Positions 26,464 through 36,300 of a stretch of 64,000 nt of DNA are shown here, piece by piece. The DNA is from Opitutaceae bacterium (GTDB taxonomy: Bacteria; Verrucomicrobiota; Verrucomicrobiia; Opitutales; Opitutaceae): the NCBI GenBank assembly GCA_030648295.1, contig JAUSID010000253.1, positions 1 through 64,000 on the forward strand. Direction: 5' to 3'. The position numbers were made by a program, and so were the translations under genes. Numbering within the stretch: the first letter of the stretch is position 1; each line of letters begins with the position of its first letter. The notes under the pieces were generated by a model. It saw only the letters and a program-made list of their open reading frames with translations, did no database searches and was not told the origin of the DNA.

Positions 26464-26552
26464 CGCCGCCGAATGTGACAACTGGCGCCCTCCCGCGCCA
26501 GCGCGGACTTCGTTTCCCTTGTGTGCTGCGGCCCAATGACGAGAATCGCCGC

Positions 26553-27455
26553 ATGAAACTCCATCGTTATCACTGCCAGAGTTTCGCCGCAGTCTTGCTG
26601 CTCTTCTGCATCCGCGCTCCGGGCGCCGAAACCAAAGCAAACGCTTCGGGCACCGGCATGGTCACGCCTGAGATTCGGCGGATCCTGAAAAACAAAACCT
26701 TCGACGACAGCGACGCGGCGCGCCAGCAGATCCTGGATCTGTACAAGGACCTTCGCGTCACCGACGTGTGCGACGGCCTGGACGCCATCGGCCTGCAGGA
26801 CATCGGTGCCATGGACCGGAGCATCCGCTCCTTGTGGCGCGACCCCGTGAATTTCAGTCATCGTATCGTCGGTTTCGCCGTGACGGTGCGCTATGTGCCT
26901 GCCCAGTTGCGCGTCGGACAGAATTCGTTTCCGGGCTACGATGAATACAGCAAGTTCAAGAGCGCCCAGTATGCTCAGTCGACCGAGAAGGCCTGGACCG
27001 ACTTGGGAAAGCGGGGCAATTCCGTCGTGGTCTTCGACGCCGACGAAGTCGGTTACGTCGGTTTCATCGGATCCAACAACAGCCTCAACTGGGCCCGGAA
27101 CGGTTTTGTCGGCGCGGTTACCGATGGGAACGCCCGCGACACCGACGAGATCGTCAAGACCGGCCGGATCCCGGTTTACGCCAAGGAAATCGGTGGTGGT
27201 GTCCGGCCGGGGCGCATTTGGCTGGACTCGGTGAACGTGCCGATCAACTGCGGCGGCGTGCTGGTTTTTCCCGGCGACATCATCGTCGCGGACGGCGACG
27301 GGGTGATCGCCGTGCCGCGGGAACATGCCGTGCGCGTGGGCGAGATTGCCCGGCGAATTTTTGACGGTGACCAGCGGTCCCGACTCACCCACTACAAGGA
27401 TCTGGGCATTCCACTCGATCAAACTGTCGCTCCGCCGAAGTCCGGGGCACCTTGA
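26553..27455 (+). CDS. RraA-like protein with an N-terminal signal peptide
   Basis: 300 residues from ATG 26553; earlier in-frame codons run through the divergent isomerase start and are rejected. The mature region shows the RraA/HMG aldolase fold: VTDVCDGLDAIG, GFVGAVTDGNARDTDEI (about 183-200, the metal-site loop GxxTDGxxRD), PVYAKEI and NCGGVLVFPGDIIVADGDGV. Members are usually cytoplasmic (4-hydroxy-4-methyl-2-oxoglutarate aldolase, oxaloacetate decarboxylase, RNase E inhibitor RraA). Here residues 1-25 (SFAAVLLLFCIRAPGAE) form a signal peptide, which points to export. Confidence 0.8.
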   Translation: MKLHRYHCQSFAAVLLLFCIRAPGAETKANASGTGMVTPEIRRILKNKTFDDSDAARQQILDLYKDLRVTDVCDGLDAIGLQDIGAMDRSIRSLWRDPVNFSHRIVGFAVTVRYVPAQLRVGQNSFPGYDEYSKFKSAQYAQSTEKAWTDLGKRGNSVVVFDADEVGYVGFIGSNNSLNWARNGFVGAVTDGNARDTDEIVKTGRIPVYAKEIGGGVRPGRIWLDSVNVPINCGGVLVFPGDIIVADGDGVIAVPREHAVRVGEIARRIFDGDQRSRLTHYKDLGIPLDQTVAPPKSGAP

Positions 27456-27598
27456 AACCCGGTCCGTAACGGCTGGCCGAGATCGAATCCGTCAGTGCGA
27501 CGGCCAGGGCACTGCCGATGGGTTCTTCGTATCCGGCACCTTCCGCGTAAATGCGGCATGGTCCCTCGCCGCAATCCGTGCAGCGTGGTTCAACTCCG

Positions 27599-27895
27599 AT
27601 GCCCACCGCACCCGACGACCTTCCACCCTGTGCCGGTTGCGGCAATTGCTGCCACCTGCTGGTGGAACTTGCCCCGCACGACGACGTGCCGGACGAACTC
27701 GTCGTCGAACATGACGGTGTCCGCTGCCTGGAGCAGGGGGGCGACGGTGCCTGTGTCGCGCTCGATCCCATCACCCGGCTTTGCTCGATTTACGAGCAAC
27801 GGCCGCAAGTCTGCCGCGACTTCAACCGTGGCGAATCACTTTGCCGGCGCGCCGTCTCCGGCCGTCGCGGCTCACTCGCGCTGGTGGGAGCCTGA
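27599..27895 (+). CDS. YkgJ-family cysteine cluster protein
   Basis: 98 residues from ATG 27599. The family pattern is complete: CAGCGNCCHLLVEL at the N-terminus, CLEQGGDGACVALDP in the middle and LCSIYEQRPQVCRDF towards the end. Seven or more Cys suggest binding of zinc or an iron-sulfur cluster. The function of the family (Pfam CxxCxxCC) is not known. It stands 140 bases downstream of the RraA-like gene and upstream of the methyltransferase. Confidence 0.85.
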   Translation: MPTAPDDLPPCAGCGNCCHLLVELAPHDDVPDELVVEHDGVRCLEQGGDGACVALDPITRLCSIYEQRPQVCRDFNRGESLCRRAVSGRRGSLALVGA

Positions 27896-28046
27896 GTTCC
27901 CGCGCGAGCGAGACCAGGTCGGCGTCGGTTGGGACGCGAGTTACTTCCCGCTCCGGTTCAGGTTCGCCGTCCATGCGGTGCAAGCTTCGTTGCTGGAAAA
28001 ACGAAACGACTTGCTCATCCGCCGACGATTCGAATCTATCCGATCG

Positions 28047-29096
28047 ATGTCCGCCCGCTCAAAGCCATCGCGTCGTACCGCGAAAACGCCGTCCAAGGGC
28101 GGAAAGGCGGCCGGGCGACGGAAAACATCCAAAGAACCGCCGGTTGACGTGGCGTCACCGGGCGTCGGAGAAGCAGCGCAATCTCCCTACCCGGCGGAAA
28201 TGCGCGCCCGGCGGAACGGCCAGCTCGAGTTTGCAAACGCGCTTGAGGTACCGGTAGCGATGCCCGAGGCGCAGCCGTTTTTGAAATGGGTCGGCGGAAA
28301 GGCCCAGCTCTTGAAACAGTTCGACCGGTTGTTTCCCCACCAAATCGACCGGTACTTCGAGCCGTTCATCGGCGGCGGCGCCGTCTTTTTTCATCTCAAG
28401 CACCGGTTTCCCCGGATGCGCGCCCGGTTGTGCGACATCAACGACGAACTCATCAATACGTACCAGGCGGTGCGCGACTTCCCGTCGGAGCTGATGCAAC
28501 GGCTCGACGAGCACCTCACCCAGTACAATCGGGATCGCGAGCGGTACTATTACCTCGTGCGGAGCCAGCATCATCTTCCGCGCAACGAAATCGTGGAGCG
28601 CGCGGCCCGGATGATTTTTCTCAACAAGACGTGCTTCAACGGGCTCTGGCGCGTCAACGCGCGCGGTGAATTCAACGTGCCCATCGGCTCGCATAAGAAT
28701 CCGGCCCTTTACGACCGAACCAACATCCTCGCGGCCAGCGCGGCGCTCCACGGTGTCGAGCTGACCACTCGGGATTTTCGCGACACCCTGATGGAGACAC
28801 AGGCCGGAGACTTCGTGTATGTGGATCCTCCCTACGTCCCCGTTTCGCTCACCGCCAATTTCACGTCGTACGCGAAGGAGGATTTCGGCGTCGCCGAGCA
28901 GCAGGAACTTTCCGCGCAGGTCGCCGCCGCGGCCCGCCGCGGAGCGCGGCTCATGCTTTCGAATTCGGACGTTCCGTTCGTCCGCAATCTGTATCGTGGC
29001 TTCACCATTCACACGGTATCGGCGCGACGGGCGATAAACCGGGACGGCGCCAAGCGCGGTGCGGTCAACGAAGTGCTGGTTTGCGCTGGAGATTGA
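28047..29096 (+). CDS. Type II DNA adenine methyltransferase (Dam/DpnM-like alpha class)
   Basis: 349 residues from ATG 28047. The frame is open from 27495, but that part translates the antisense and overlap of the YkgJ gene. Residues 1-70 are a basic tail rich in Lys/Arg/Ser (RRTAKTPSKGGKAAGRRKTSK region). Core motifs: PFLKWVGGK (77-85), motif I YFEPFIGGGAVFF (103-115), CDINDELINTY, then FLNKTCFNGLWRVN and motif IV DPPY at 260-263. It transfers methyl from SAM to N6 of adenine. The endonuclease gene starts four bases after the stop, so this is the protective half of a restriction-modification pair. Confidence 0.9.
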   Translation: MSARSKPSRRTAKTPSKGGKAAGRRKTSKEPPVDVASPGVGEAAQSPYPAEMRARRNGQLEFANALEVPVAMPEAQPFLKWVGGKAQLLKQFDRLFPHQIDRYFEPFIGGGAVFFHLKHRFPRMRARLCDINDELINTYQAVRDFPSELMQRLDEHLTQYNRDRERYYYLVRSQHHLPRNEIVERAARMIFLNKTCFNGLWRVNARGEFNVPIGSHKNPALYDRTNILAASAALHGVELTTRDFRDTLMETQAGDFVYVDPPYVPVSLTANFTSYAKEDFGVAEQQELSAQVAAAARRGARLMLSNSDVPFVRNLYRGFTIHTVSARRAINRDGAKRGAVNEVLVCAGD

Positions 29097-29100
29097 ACCG

Positions 29101-30411
29101 ATGCCGATGGTGATGCCGTTCGAAGCGGCGTGGGAGAAGATCATCAGAGAACGGGTCGATACGACTCGTGATCTCGCCACGATCACGAAAGCGGATATCG
29201 AATCGGCGACGGGAAATGAGCTCCGTTTGATGGCCAAAGTCGATTCGTCGGCCGAGCTCCCCGATGCATTGCGGAGGCATGGGTATTTCATTCTGCCCGT
29301 AAAAAATGGCGAATACCTGCTCGTGCGTGGTGATGGATTTCACGTGCTTGAAGCCTTGCCCGAGCCGCCCACCATTTTTCGCCCCGAACTGGATTTTGAA
29401 CTCACGACGCTGAGCATCGGCAACAGTGAGTCACAACACCTCGATTATTCATACCATGTCGGGCTGATCGAACACTTCGCCGGCGTTGCAGGCCTGCGGC
29501 AAACAATCCGGGGCCGAAAGCGGATGCCCACGATCGAGTTTCATGTCGGGACGATTGGTCCAATCCGCAGCGAAGCTGGCGTGCAGGTCGAGGTCGATCT
29601 CGGCTGCGAGGGCCGTGACGAAATCATCCTTATCGAAGCCAAGGTTGGTCAACCACGCGACTTCATCATTCGCCAACTATATTATCCCTACCGCAAGTGG
29701 CGGATGGAGATTCCCGGCAAGCGGATTCGACCGTGGTTTTTTTGCTCGCTTGAGATGGCCGGCCGCCGGCTCTATCGGTTCTGGGAATACGAGATCAGCA
29801 ACGAGACGCAATATTGCTCCCTGCATCTCAAGCGCGACGAAAGTTTTCTGATCGATCCCAAGGTAAAGCGGCTCACGGTCGATCAACTCCTCCACCTTCA
29901 TCGTGGCGCAACTGCGGCGGCACAGCACTGGAACGTTCCGCAGGCCGATTCGTTGTGGCGGGTCGCCGAGATGCCGTTGTTGGTGAACCAAGGCATTAAT
30001 ACCGCGGCCAAAGTGGCGCTGCATTACGGATTTGATCCCCGGCAAAGCAGTTATTATCGGCAGGCCGCGGAGTTTCTCGGACTGGTGACGCAGGGCGATC
30101 GTGGCACCTACAAACTGACTGGGCTCGGAAGGGAATATGTTCTTCGTCCCAGTGATGAACGCCGTGAATTGCTGGCCGGTTTGCTTGCCCAATTTCCGCC
30201 GGTGCGAGCCGCGCTCGAACTTGCCGTACGAGCGGGCTCCCGTGGCGTGTCGCGCCAGGAAATTGCTGATCTCATTGCGCGACATTCGACCATTTCGAGC
30301 AGCACTCCGGCGAGGCGTGCGTCGACTGTCCTTTCCTGGCTGCGATGGATGCAGGAAGCAACCGGTGCTGTTCAGACGACCGAATCCGGTTTTTCCCCTT
30401 CCCTTGGGTAA
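29101..30411 (+). CDS. Type II restriction endonuclease, PD-(D/E)xK fold with winged-helix tail
   Basis: 436 residues from ATG 29101, four bases after the methyltransferase stop. The nuclease core is visible as VQVEVDLG (Asp166), then IILIEAKVG (Glu179, Lys181) and RQLYYPYRKW, the D...ExK...Q pattern. Residues 1-90 may form a DNA-recognition part. Residues about 290-436 read as winged-helix units (VAEMPLLVNQGINTAAKVAL, YKLTGLGREYVLRP, STVLSWLRWMQEATGAVQTT). The architecture fits endonucleases with DUF6996/DUF6997-like domains. The target sequence cannot be deduced. Codon use looks less GC-biased than neighbours (TTATTATC, AAATGG runs), which suggests transfer. Confidence 0.8.
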   Translation: MPMVMPFEAAWEKIIRERVDTTRDLATITKADIESATGNELRLMAKVDSSAELPDALRRHGYFILPVKNGEYLLVRGDGFHVLEALPEPPTIFRPELDFELTTLSIGNSESQHLDYSYHVGLIEHFAGVAGLRQTIRGRKRMPTIEFHVGTIGPIRSEAGVQVEVDLGCEGRDEIILIEAKVGQPRDFIIRQLYYPYRKWRMEIPGKRIRPWFFCSLEMAGRRLYRFWEYEISNETQYCSLHLKRDESFLIDPKVKRLTVDQLLHLHRGATAAAQHWNVPQADSLWRVAEMPLLVNQGINTAAKVALHYGFDPRQSSYYRQAAEFLGLVTQGDRGTYKLTGLGREYVLRPSDERRELLAGLLAQFPPVRAALELAVRAGSRGVSRQEIADLIARHSTISSSTPARRASTVLSWLRWMQEATGAVQTTESGFSPSLG

Positions 30412-30700
30412 CGTTACAGCCGGATCAGCCGCCGGATAGGTAGGCGGCGCAACCGCATGGATCTGATTCGACTCCCAGCCGCATCCGTCGCTGCGCGTAG
30501 CGAGTGGGGAGATATCCGTTGATTCTGAAATGGGGCCGCTTTGTTACCCGAATCGTTCGACGGCGCATGGGGGGGGGTGAAAACCCCCTTCGGGCCTCCA
30601 GACCGAACCTCAGGGGTTAACCCCGGTCACTCACTCGGGGCAACCACCAGCTTCCGTCCCGGAAGCCGTTGCACCCGTTCCGGCAGACGCCGGCCATATC

Positions 30701-31165
30701 ATGAATCCCTCCACACACCGCTCCCCCTGCCTTCCCTTCGCCCTGTTTGCCGCCGGAGCGCTCGGTCTCGCCCTCCTGCCGGCCTGCTCGAAAAGCGACC
30801 AGCATAAACTCAACGCCTCGATCAAGGACAGCTACGACGATTCCAAGGCCGCCATGGCGAAGTCGTGGGACAAGGCGAAAGACTACTCCTTCGACAAACG
30901 CGACGCCTTCAGCGCCGACGCCAAATCGCTCGGCGCGCAGATGGACGTGCATATGAGCGAAATGCGCGCCAATTACTCCGAGGCGCAGGCGAGCGCCAGC
31001 CGCAAGGCGGCCATGGCGGAGGTCAAGAATTCCGAGGCCGATTTCAAGGAGAAGACCGCCGCGCTGGGTAATGCGACCGCCGCGACTTGGGACAGCGCCA
31101 AAAAGAACACGATGCTCTCGTGGGACCGGCTCCAGGCCGCTTACTACAAAGCGCGCGCGAACTGA
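30701..31165 (+). CDS. Small Ala/Lys-rich helical lipoprotein
   Basis: 154 residues. The lipobox LLPAC places the lipidated Cys near residue 29. The mature part is almost wholly alpha-helical by composition (repeated Ala, Lys, Asp and Ser; DSYDDSKAAMAKSWDKAKDY, SRKAAMAEVKNSEADFKEKT), similar to apolipoprotein- or LEA-like amphipathic repeats with 'W D . A K' recurring at about 11-22 residue intervals. The role is unknown; a periplasmic or outer-membrane stress or spacer protein is possible. No partner gene nearby. Confidence 0.7.
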   Translation: MNPSTHRSPCLPFALFAAGALGLALLPACSKSDQHKLNASIKDSYDDSKAAMAKSWDKAKDYSFDKRDAFSADAKSLGAQMDVHMSEMRANYSEAQASASRKAAMAEVKNSEADFKEKTAALGNATAATWDSAKKNTMLSWDRLQAAYYKARAN

Positions 31166-31739
31166 GTCGTATCCATTCAGCACCGACGCGGAAAACGCGT
31201 CGGGTCCGGGACCGCTAGCCGGGGAATTTCTTAACGCGGCACGGGGCCGCAACCAAAAGGGGTTACTCGGGTTCTTTCTCTTTCCTCTTTATCTTAATCT
31301 TTCTCGTCGAATGGTTCGTCCAAGCCGGAGAAAGAGTAAGATTAAGAGTAAGAGAAAGAGGAAATCGCCTCAAAGCTGCACGATCTGAATCGATATCAGC
31401 ACCCTCTGCTCCGCTGCGAACGCATAGCGTGTTCGCTTGTGCCGTGCGCTGGCGCGCGCTCCACCATTTCCCGGCTAAAGGGCCGCCGAAGAACCCAGTG
31501 GCGCGTCCGGCTCCGAGCATCGAGCTGGATTCTTCGCCAAGCCTCAGAATGACAAACCGGGAATTGTGTCGGGTCGCCGGGTAGTGCCGGCCGTTGGCCG
31601 CGACATCCGGCTCGTCGGGGGATACTTTCTTCGACGCGGCCACCGGCGCGGCATTGCACCGCGGCCGCGGGATGGGCAGCGTTGCCGGCACCAACGCCAA
31701 GGGAACGCCGAATACACGCAGGCTGGAAAAAAATGCGGG
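31166..31739. other. Gene-free region with repeats
   Basis: No convincing gene. Contains the 6-bp array hairpin (31272-31363) and, near 31530-31560, an ATTCTTCGCCAAGCCTCAGA element followed by ATGACAAA that resembles scattered short repeats in other bacterial genomes. The remainder has no feature I could name. Confidence 0.6.
31272..31363. repeat. Inverted pair of 6-bp tandem-unit arrays
   Basis: Left arm 31272-31305, pyrimidine-rich (TCTTTC/TCTTTC/CTCTTT/ATCTTA-type units). Right arm 31328-31363, purine-rich: GAAAGA, GTAAGA, TTAAGA, GTAAGA, GAAAGA. The arms are complementary and the unit length is 6. Confidence 0.8.
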
Positions 31740-33242
31740 CTATCGCTCACCCGCACGGCTGGACGCGCCACGCCTCCACGCCGGACCCACGTCGGCCTCC
31801 TTCAGTGGGCGAAAAACGATCGGAGCGGCGGACAACTGATCGCAGCCCGCGTCCTTCGTGGCCGGACGTGGCTGCCCATCGATGTCGTCGATGACTTCGG
31901 GATACGAGTCCGTCGCCGCGCCTACGACCGGACTATCCGGCAGCGGCCGCCAGCGGCCTTCGCGGTCGCGCGCCAGCCGCGGATCGATCGCGTCGGAACG
32001 AAGTTCGTCGCGCACGCCCGCTTCGGCGCCAAAAAAGAAATTTCCCCGCCACGTGCAACCCGCCGGAGCCGTCATGATCCGCACCAACGGTCCGGCGCTC
32101 CCCACGACCAGATTGTGGGCGAAGGTGGAGTCCTGCGGCGCCAGCGTCGCCTCCCCGCGAATAGCCGACTGGTAGCCGATCACCAGGCTTTCCCGGCAGT
32201 GCACCACCGTGTTGAAGGCGACGAGCGCCCGCCTGACTTGATCGTAACCGGCCAGCGGCGAATTCGGGATTCCATTCATCAGGCAGAGCGCGGCGAACGG
32301 CCCTTCGCCCGTGAGATCGGCGAGGTAGTTGTTCACGACCCGCTGGTCCTCATTGATGATGCGGATACCGCCCGTCTTCGGCTTGCCGTGGCCAAAAAAG
32401 AAATTTCCCTCGACCACGTTGCGGTGGCCGTGCCGCAGCGTGAGCGTCCCCTCGCAGTCGACAAACGTGTTGTGGCGATAGACGTTCTCGCACGACTTGT
32501 TCGAGATGATTTCGACCTCGCCGTTGCACGCGGTGAAGAGATTAGCCTCGACCATGCACCGGGCGTTGAGCTGGGACGTCGTGCTGTCGCCGACGCGAAT
32601 GGTTTCGCCGCCGTTGGTCCCCAGCTCCCGCCGGGGACCGAAATGATTGTGGTCGATCCGGTGTCGCACCGGCCCGGCGTCGAGCCACACCACGAGCGAG
32701 GGGCCGAGGTTGGTCTTGCCGGCGAGGTAGCAGTGATCCACGCGGTTGTCGTGACCGAACAGCGACACATAGCGGGTGTTGGTCTTCCTGTCGGGCGGAC
32801 TGCAGTCGACGAAGGAGCAGTTGGTCAGGCGCGAATTTGTCGCGTATCCGCTTTTCCGTGATGTGCTCGTCCGAAACTCCACGACGTCGGTGATCGTCGG
32901 GCTGCCGCTCCCGCACTTTTCAAACCGCAATCCATCCACCACCAGCCATGGCCCCGAGAATCTCACCCGCGAACGGCCGGTGAGCACGACCTGACCCGGG
33001 GTCGCAGCGCGCAGGAAAATCGGCCGGTCAGGTTCGCCGGTGCCTTCGAACACGATGTCGGCATCCGCCCACGTGCCGTCCCGCATCAGGAACACATCGC
33101 CCGGTCGGGCCGTCCGGAATGCAGCATGCAACTCCGCGACCGTGGCGCAGAGCCGTTCAGAGGCGGCGACGGGGCCGCCGCATAGCGTGATGATCACGGT
33201 CAGGAGGACCGGCCATCCCGGGGAGATTGATTTCGTTCTCAT
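31740..33242 (-). CDS. Polysaccharide lyase family 6 (alginate lyase/chondroitinase B type)
   Basis: 500 residues from ATG 33242, with signal peptide PVLLTVIITLCGGPVAAS. Right-handed parallel beta-helix repeats run through the protein (NSRLTNCSF, NRVDHCYLAGK, NTFVDCEGTLTL, NVVEGNFFFG, RVVNNYL). Conserved PL6 segments are RHRIDHNHFGPRRELG and NGGETIRVG (about 194-216), next to the Ca/catalytic site, and TGGIRIINEDQRV. It cleaves uronic-acid polymers by beta-elimination, outside the cell or in the periplasm. It follows the TonB receptor gene (start 36772) on the same strand by about 80 bases and probably forms one transcription unit with it. Confidence 0.9.
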   Translation of the reverse strand: MRTKSISPGWPVLLTVIITLCGGPVAASERLCATVAELHAAFRTARPGDVFLMRDGTWADADIVFEGTGEPDRPIFLRAATPGQVVLTGRSRVRFSGPWLVVDGLRFEKCGSGSPTITDVVEFRTSTSRKSGYATNSRLTNCSFVDCSPPDRKTNTRYVSLFGHDNRVDHCYLAGKTNLGPSLVVWLDAGPVRHRIDHNHFGPRRELGTNGGETIRVGDSTTSQLNARCMVEANLFTACNGEVEIISNKSCENVYRHNTFVDCEGTLTLRHGHRNVVEGNFFFGHGKPKTGGIRIINEDQRVVNNYLADLTGEGPFAALCLMNGIPNSPLAGYDQVRRALVAFNTVVHCRESLVIGYQSAIRGEATLAPQDSTFAHNLVVGSAGPLVRIMTAPAGCTWRGNFFFGAEAGVRDELRSDAIDPRLARDREGRWRPLPDSPVVGAATDSYPEVIDDIDGQPRPATKDAGCDQLSAAPIVFRPLKEADVGPAWRRGASSRAGER

Positions 33243-33322
33243 CGAGGGCTTCGCACCGGAGGAAAGAGAAAGATTCAGAAACCGCCTCTTCGTTGCGGCC
33301 CCCCCGCGGTCGGAAGGCCCAA

Positions 33323-36300
33323 CTAGAAGTTGAACGTATTCGTCAAATACCAGCGCCGCTCCGGCGGAATGCGCGCGGTCGCGATCTCGCCCCAAGGCTG
33401 CACCGTGACGGGAATCAGGTCCCGTTCCGCCAGCAGATTCCGACCGTTGAGCTGCACCTTCCACTTGATCCGGTTCTGCCAAATCGCGCGCTCGTAGCTG
33501 AGCCACGCGTCCACGCTGGTGTCCGCGGGCGCGTAATACGGATGCGCCACATCGATGGTCACGCTTCCGTCCGGGTTGCGCGCCGCCGGGTAGCCGATCC
33601 CAACTTTGTCCTGCCACCGGACGCCGCCGCCGACGCCGAAGCCCTTGAGTCTCGGCCCGAACACCGAGTCGGAGCCAAAGGTGTAATTCGTGATCAGGTT
33701 GCTCCGCCATTTGCGCTGTTCGGCGCTGACGGAGCCGTCGGTGGCAAGCGCGGTCGTCAACGGCACATAGACATTGATATCGAGCCACTGCCCGTAGGTC
33801 TGCGTGTTGGCCGGCAGCGTCGCGCCCGGCTGAAAGCCCACGGGATAACTGCCGCGCGGCACGTTGGCCAATTGATCCCAGACCGGCCTCATCGTCGCGA
33901 CGAACCGTCGCGTGAACGGATACGAGTTGCTCTGCACCGTCTCCTGCCGCGCAACGTTGGCGAGAATCCGCCAGCGCCGGGTGGGATTGAAGACCAGGTC
34001 GACCTCCGTGCCCTTGGCGACGAAATCGCGTGTATCCGTCGAACCCGCTATGCCACTGGTGAGGCGGCCCGAAACCGATATGCCGGGCGCCGTCCCGTTG
34101 ACCCGGAAATCATACAGGTCGCGGTAGTTCGCCGGCAGCGCGCTGAACAACAAGTTGAGCTGCGCCGCCCGCAACGCCGCCAGTTGCGGATTCGTGTTGG
34201 CCTCCACCGCCCAGGTCGCGGCCGTCTGCAGGACGGAATTGACGGTCGCGATCGTGTAATTGGTGGGCGAGCTGCCGGCCCCCACGATCGAAGTCTCGAA
34301 CCAGTTCACGCGCAGTGTGAGCCTGTCCTGCAAGCCGGAGAGATTGAAGCCATACTCCTTCGTCTTGCCGGCGGGCGAAGGCCACGATTCCCCAAACGCA
34401 TTCACCCGGCCGCCCAGCGGGGTGAAGTTCTCCGAGCGGTTGAAAAACACGCTGAAGTCGAGCCCCGCCGGCAACCGCCACCGCGGCCACTGTGACGGCC
34501 AGCGCAGGACCGCGCCAACGCTCTTGATTTCCTTGCTGACAAACGGCGGTGGTGTGCCGCCGAAAAAGGAGAAATCATTGAAACCAAAACGCGACTGGCC
34601 CGGATCATTCCGGTTGGCGGAGTTGGCGGTGAAGGCGATCGGCTGGCTCACGAAGAAATCCTCGTCCCGGCGCCAGCTTAGGGTCGTGATCAAATTCTCC
34701 TTCAGCCAGTAGCTTTGCAGCACGGCGGCCTGCGACTTGATCACCTCGCGCGAGGCGCTGCCCGGGCCCGCGATTTCATCGAGCCGGGCCGGGGCGACCC
34801 TGGTCTGGCCGGGATCCGTCGCATTCGCCTGGCGCTGGAAATAGGAGATATCGGCCGTGGGTCCCGGCACGACATCGCCAATCCGGATCGGCTCCAGCCG
34901 GAGCGGGTTGTTGTTCCCGATCACCGACGGTCCCATGTAGACAAGGAGCGCCGGACGCCGGCCGATGGTATTGAGCGCCGAGGTGGAGAACTGCTCGGCC
35001 GCCTCGCCCTGCACCGTCGTCGGCACACGGTAGTTAATCTGGTTGACCGCGCTTTCCTCATAGAAACCCGTCAGCGTGTGTCGTCCCAGCCAGCCTGCCC
35101 GCACCGGTCCGAGCTCCTTGAAATCGTATTTCAGGAAACCGGTGGCGCGCTTGCCCTCACGTTCCTCGAACTTTTCCAGCCAGTTTGACTGGCCATAGAC
35201 CGCGAACGGCCGGCCGAGGTTGGGGTTGGCGAGTCCGTTCGGCAGCGTGACCGACGTATCGATGTAGATGTGGTTCGAGTTGCCCTGGGAGAAAAACGAA
35301 TTCTTGGAGCGCCGGTCGATTCTCTGCCGATCGTAGGCGAGCTGGAGCCCCGCGTGGTTCTGCCAGAAATCCTGCTCCAGCGTGACGTTGAAGGTGCGGA
35401 AGCTGTCGCTCTGCCGCGAGGTCTCGTCGAGCATCCGGTCGGCGAAATCGAAAGCGCTGTAATCGGTGTAGCCCTGCGCCTTGACGCCCGCCGGCACGAA
35501 GCCCGGCAGCTGTCCCGGCTTGACGTTGGCGGCCGTCCAGAAGCCCGCCGGGATTTCCCAGACGTTTCTCGTGTGCAGGAAGCGGATCGAATCGCTCAGC
35601 AGATTGCGGTTGAAGACGGGATTGAAGACCTGGTTCTTCACCGCGTTGGCGGCGTTGGCGGACGTCGACGCCACCGAGCCCATGAAGCCAAACGACGCGG
35701 CCCTGTCCGTGGGATTTGAATACACGATGATGGGCTGGCTGCCCGCCTGGTTGTTGGCCATCAGGAACCCCTCCGTCACCGAGCCGTGATTGGCGGAATT
35801 GGGATTCCGGACGGGGTCGTCGTAGAACCGCCAGTCGTAGCTGGGACGCCCGGACTCGAACCAATACGACGAGGCGCTGTTGTAGGGCGTGAAACTGATC
35901 GGGCGGTTGGCGGACGTGTTGCCGGCTTCGAAATTCGCCCGCAGCGTGGTCGACCGGAACGGTTTCGCCGTCACCGCGCCATAAACCCGTTTCTTTTCCT
36001 CAAAGGCCGGCCGCTGGTTGAACTCCTCCCGGTCGTGCAGCGCGGCGAACCGGAGGGCCAGTTTCTGCTCGACCAACACGCGGTTGAAATCCACGGAGCG
36101 GCGCCGGCTGTCGTTGCTGCCGTAACGCAGCACCACGCTGCTGCGACTTTCGCGCAGATCCGCCAGGAGCAGCGCCGTGTCGACGACGCCGGCCGGGCTG
36201 CCCACGCCAAACAGCGCGGCGTTGGGACCGCGGTTCACCGTGACGGTGCCGGAGTTGTAGGTATCGAACGAAATGCTGGTGGCAAAATAGCCGCGCGTGA

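Noticed and set aside
27495-28046. Upstream extension of the methyltransferase (533 residues in total)
   Set aside because: This part overlaps the YkgJ gene in another frame and has no methyltransferase features.
30420-30500. tRNA-like stretch with GATTCGACTCC
   Set aside because: No cloverleaf with acceptor stem and anticodon arm could be drawn.
30565-30590. G-run/C-run hairpin after the endonuclease gene
   Set aside because: More than 150 bases after the stop and no T-run; too weak to call a terminator.
31566-32861. Plus-strand frame of 431 codons
   Set aside because: Antisense of the PL6 gene plus a repeat region.
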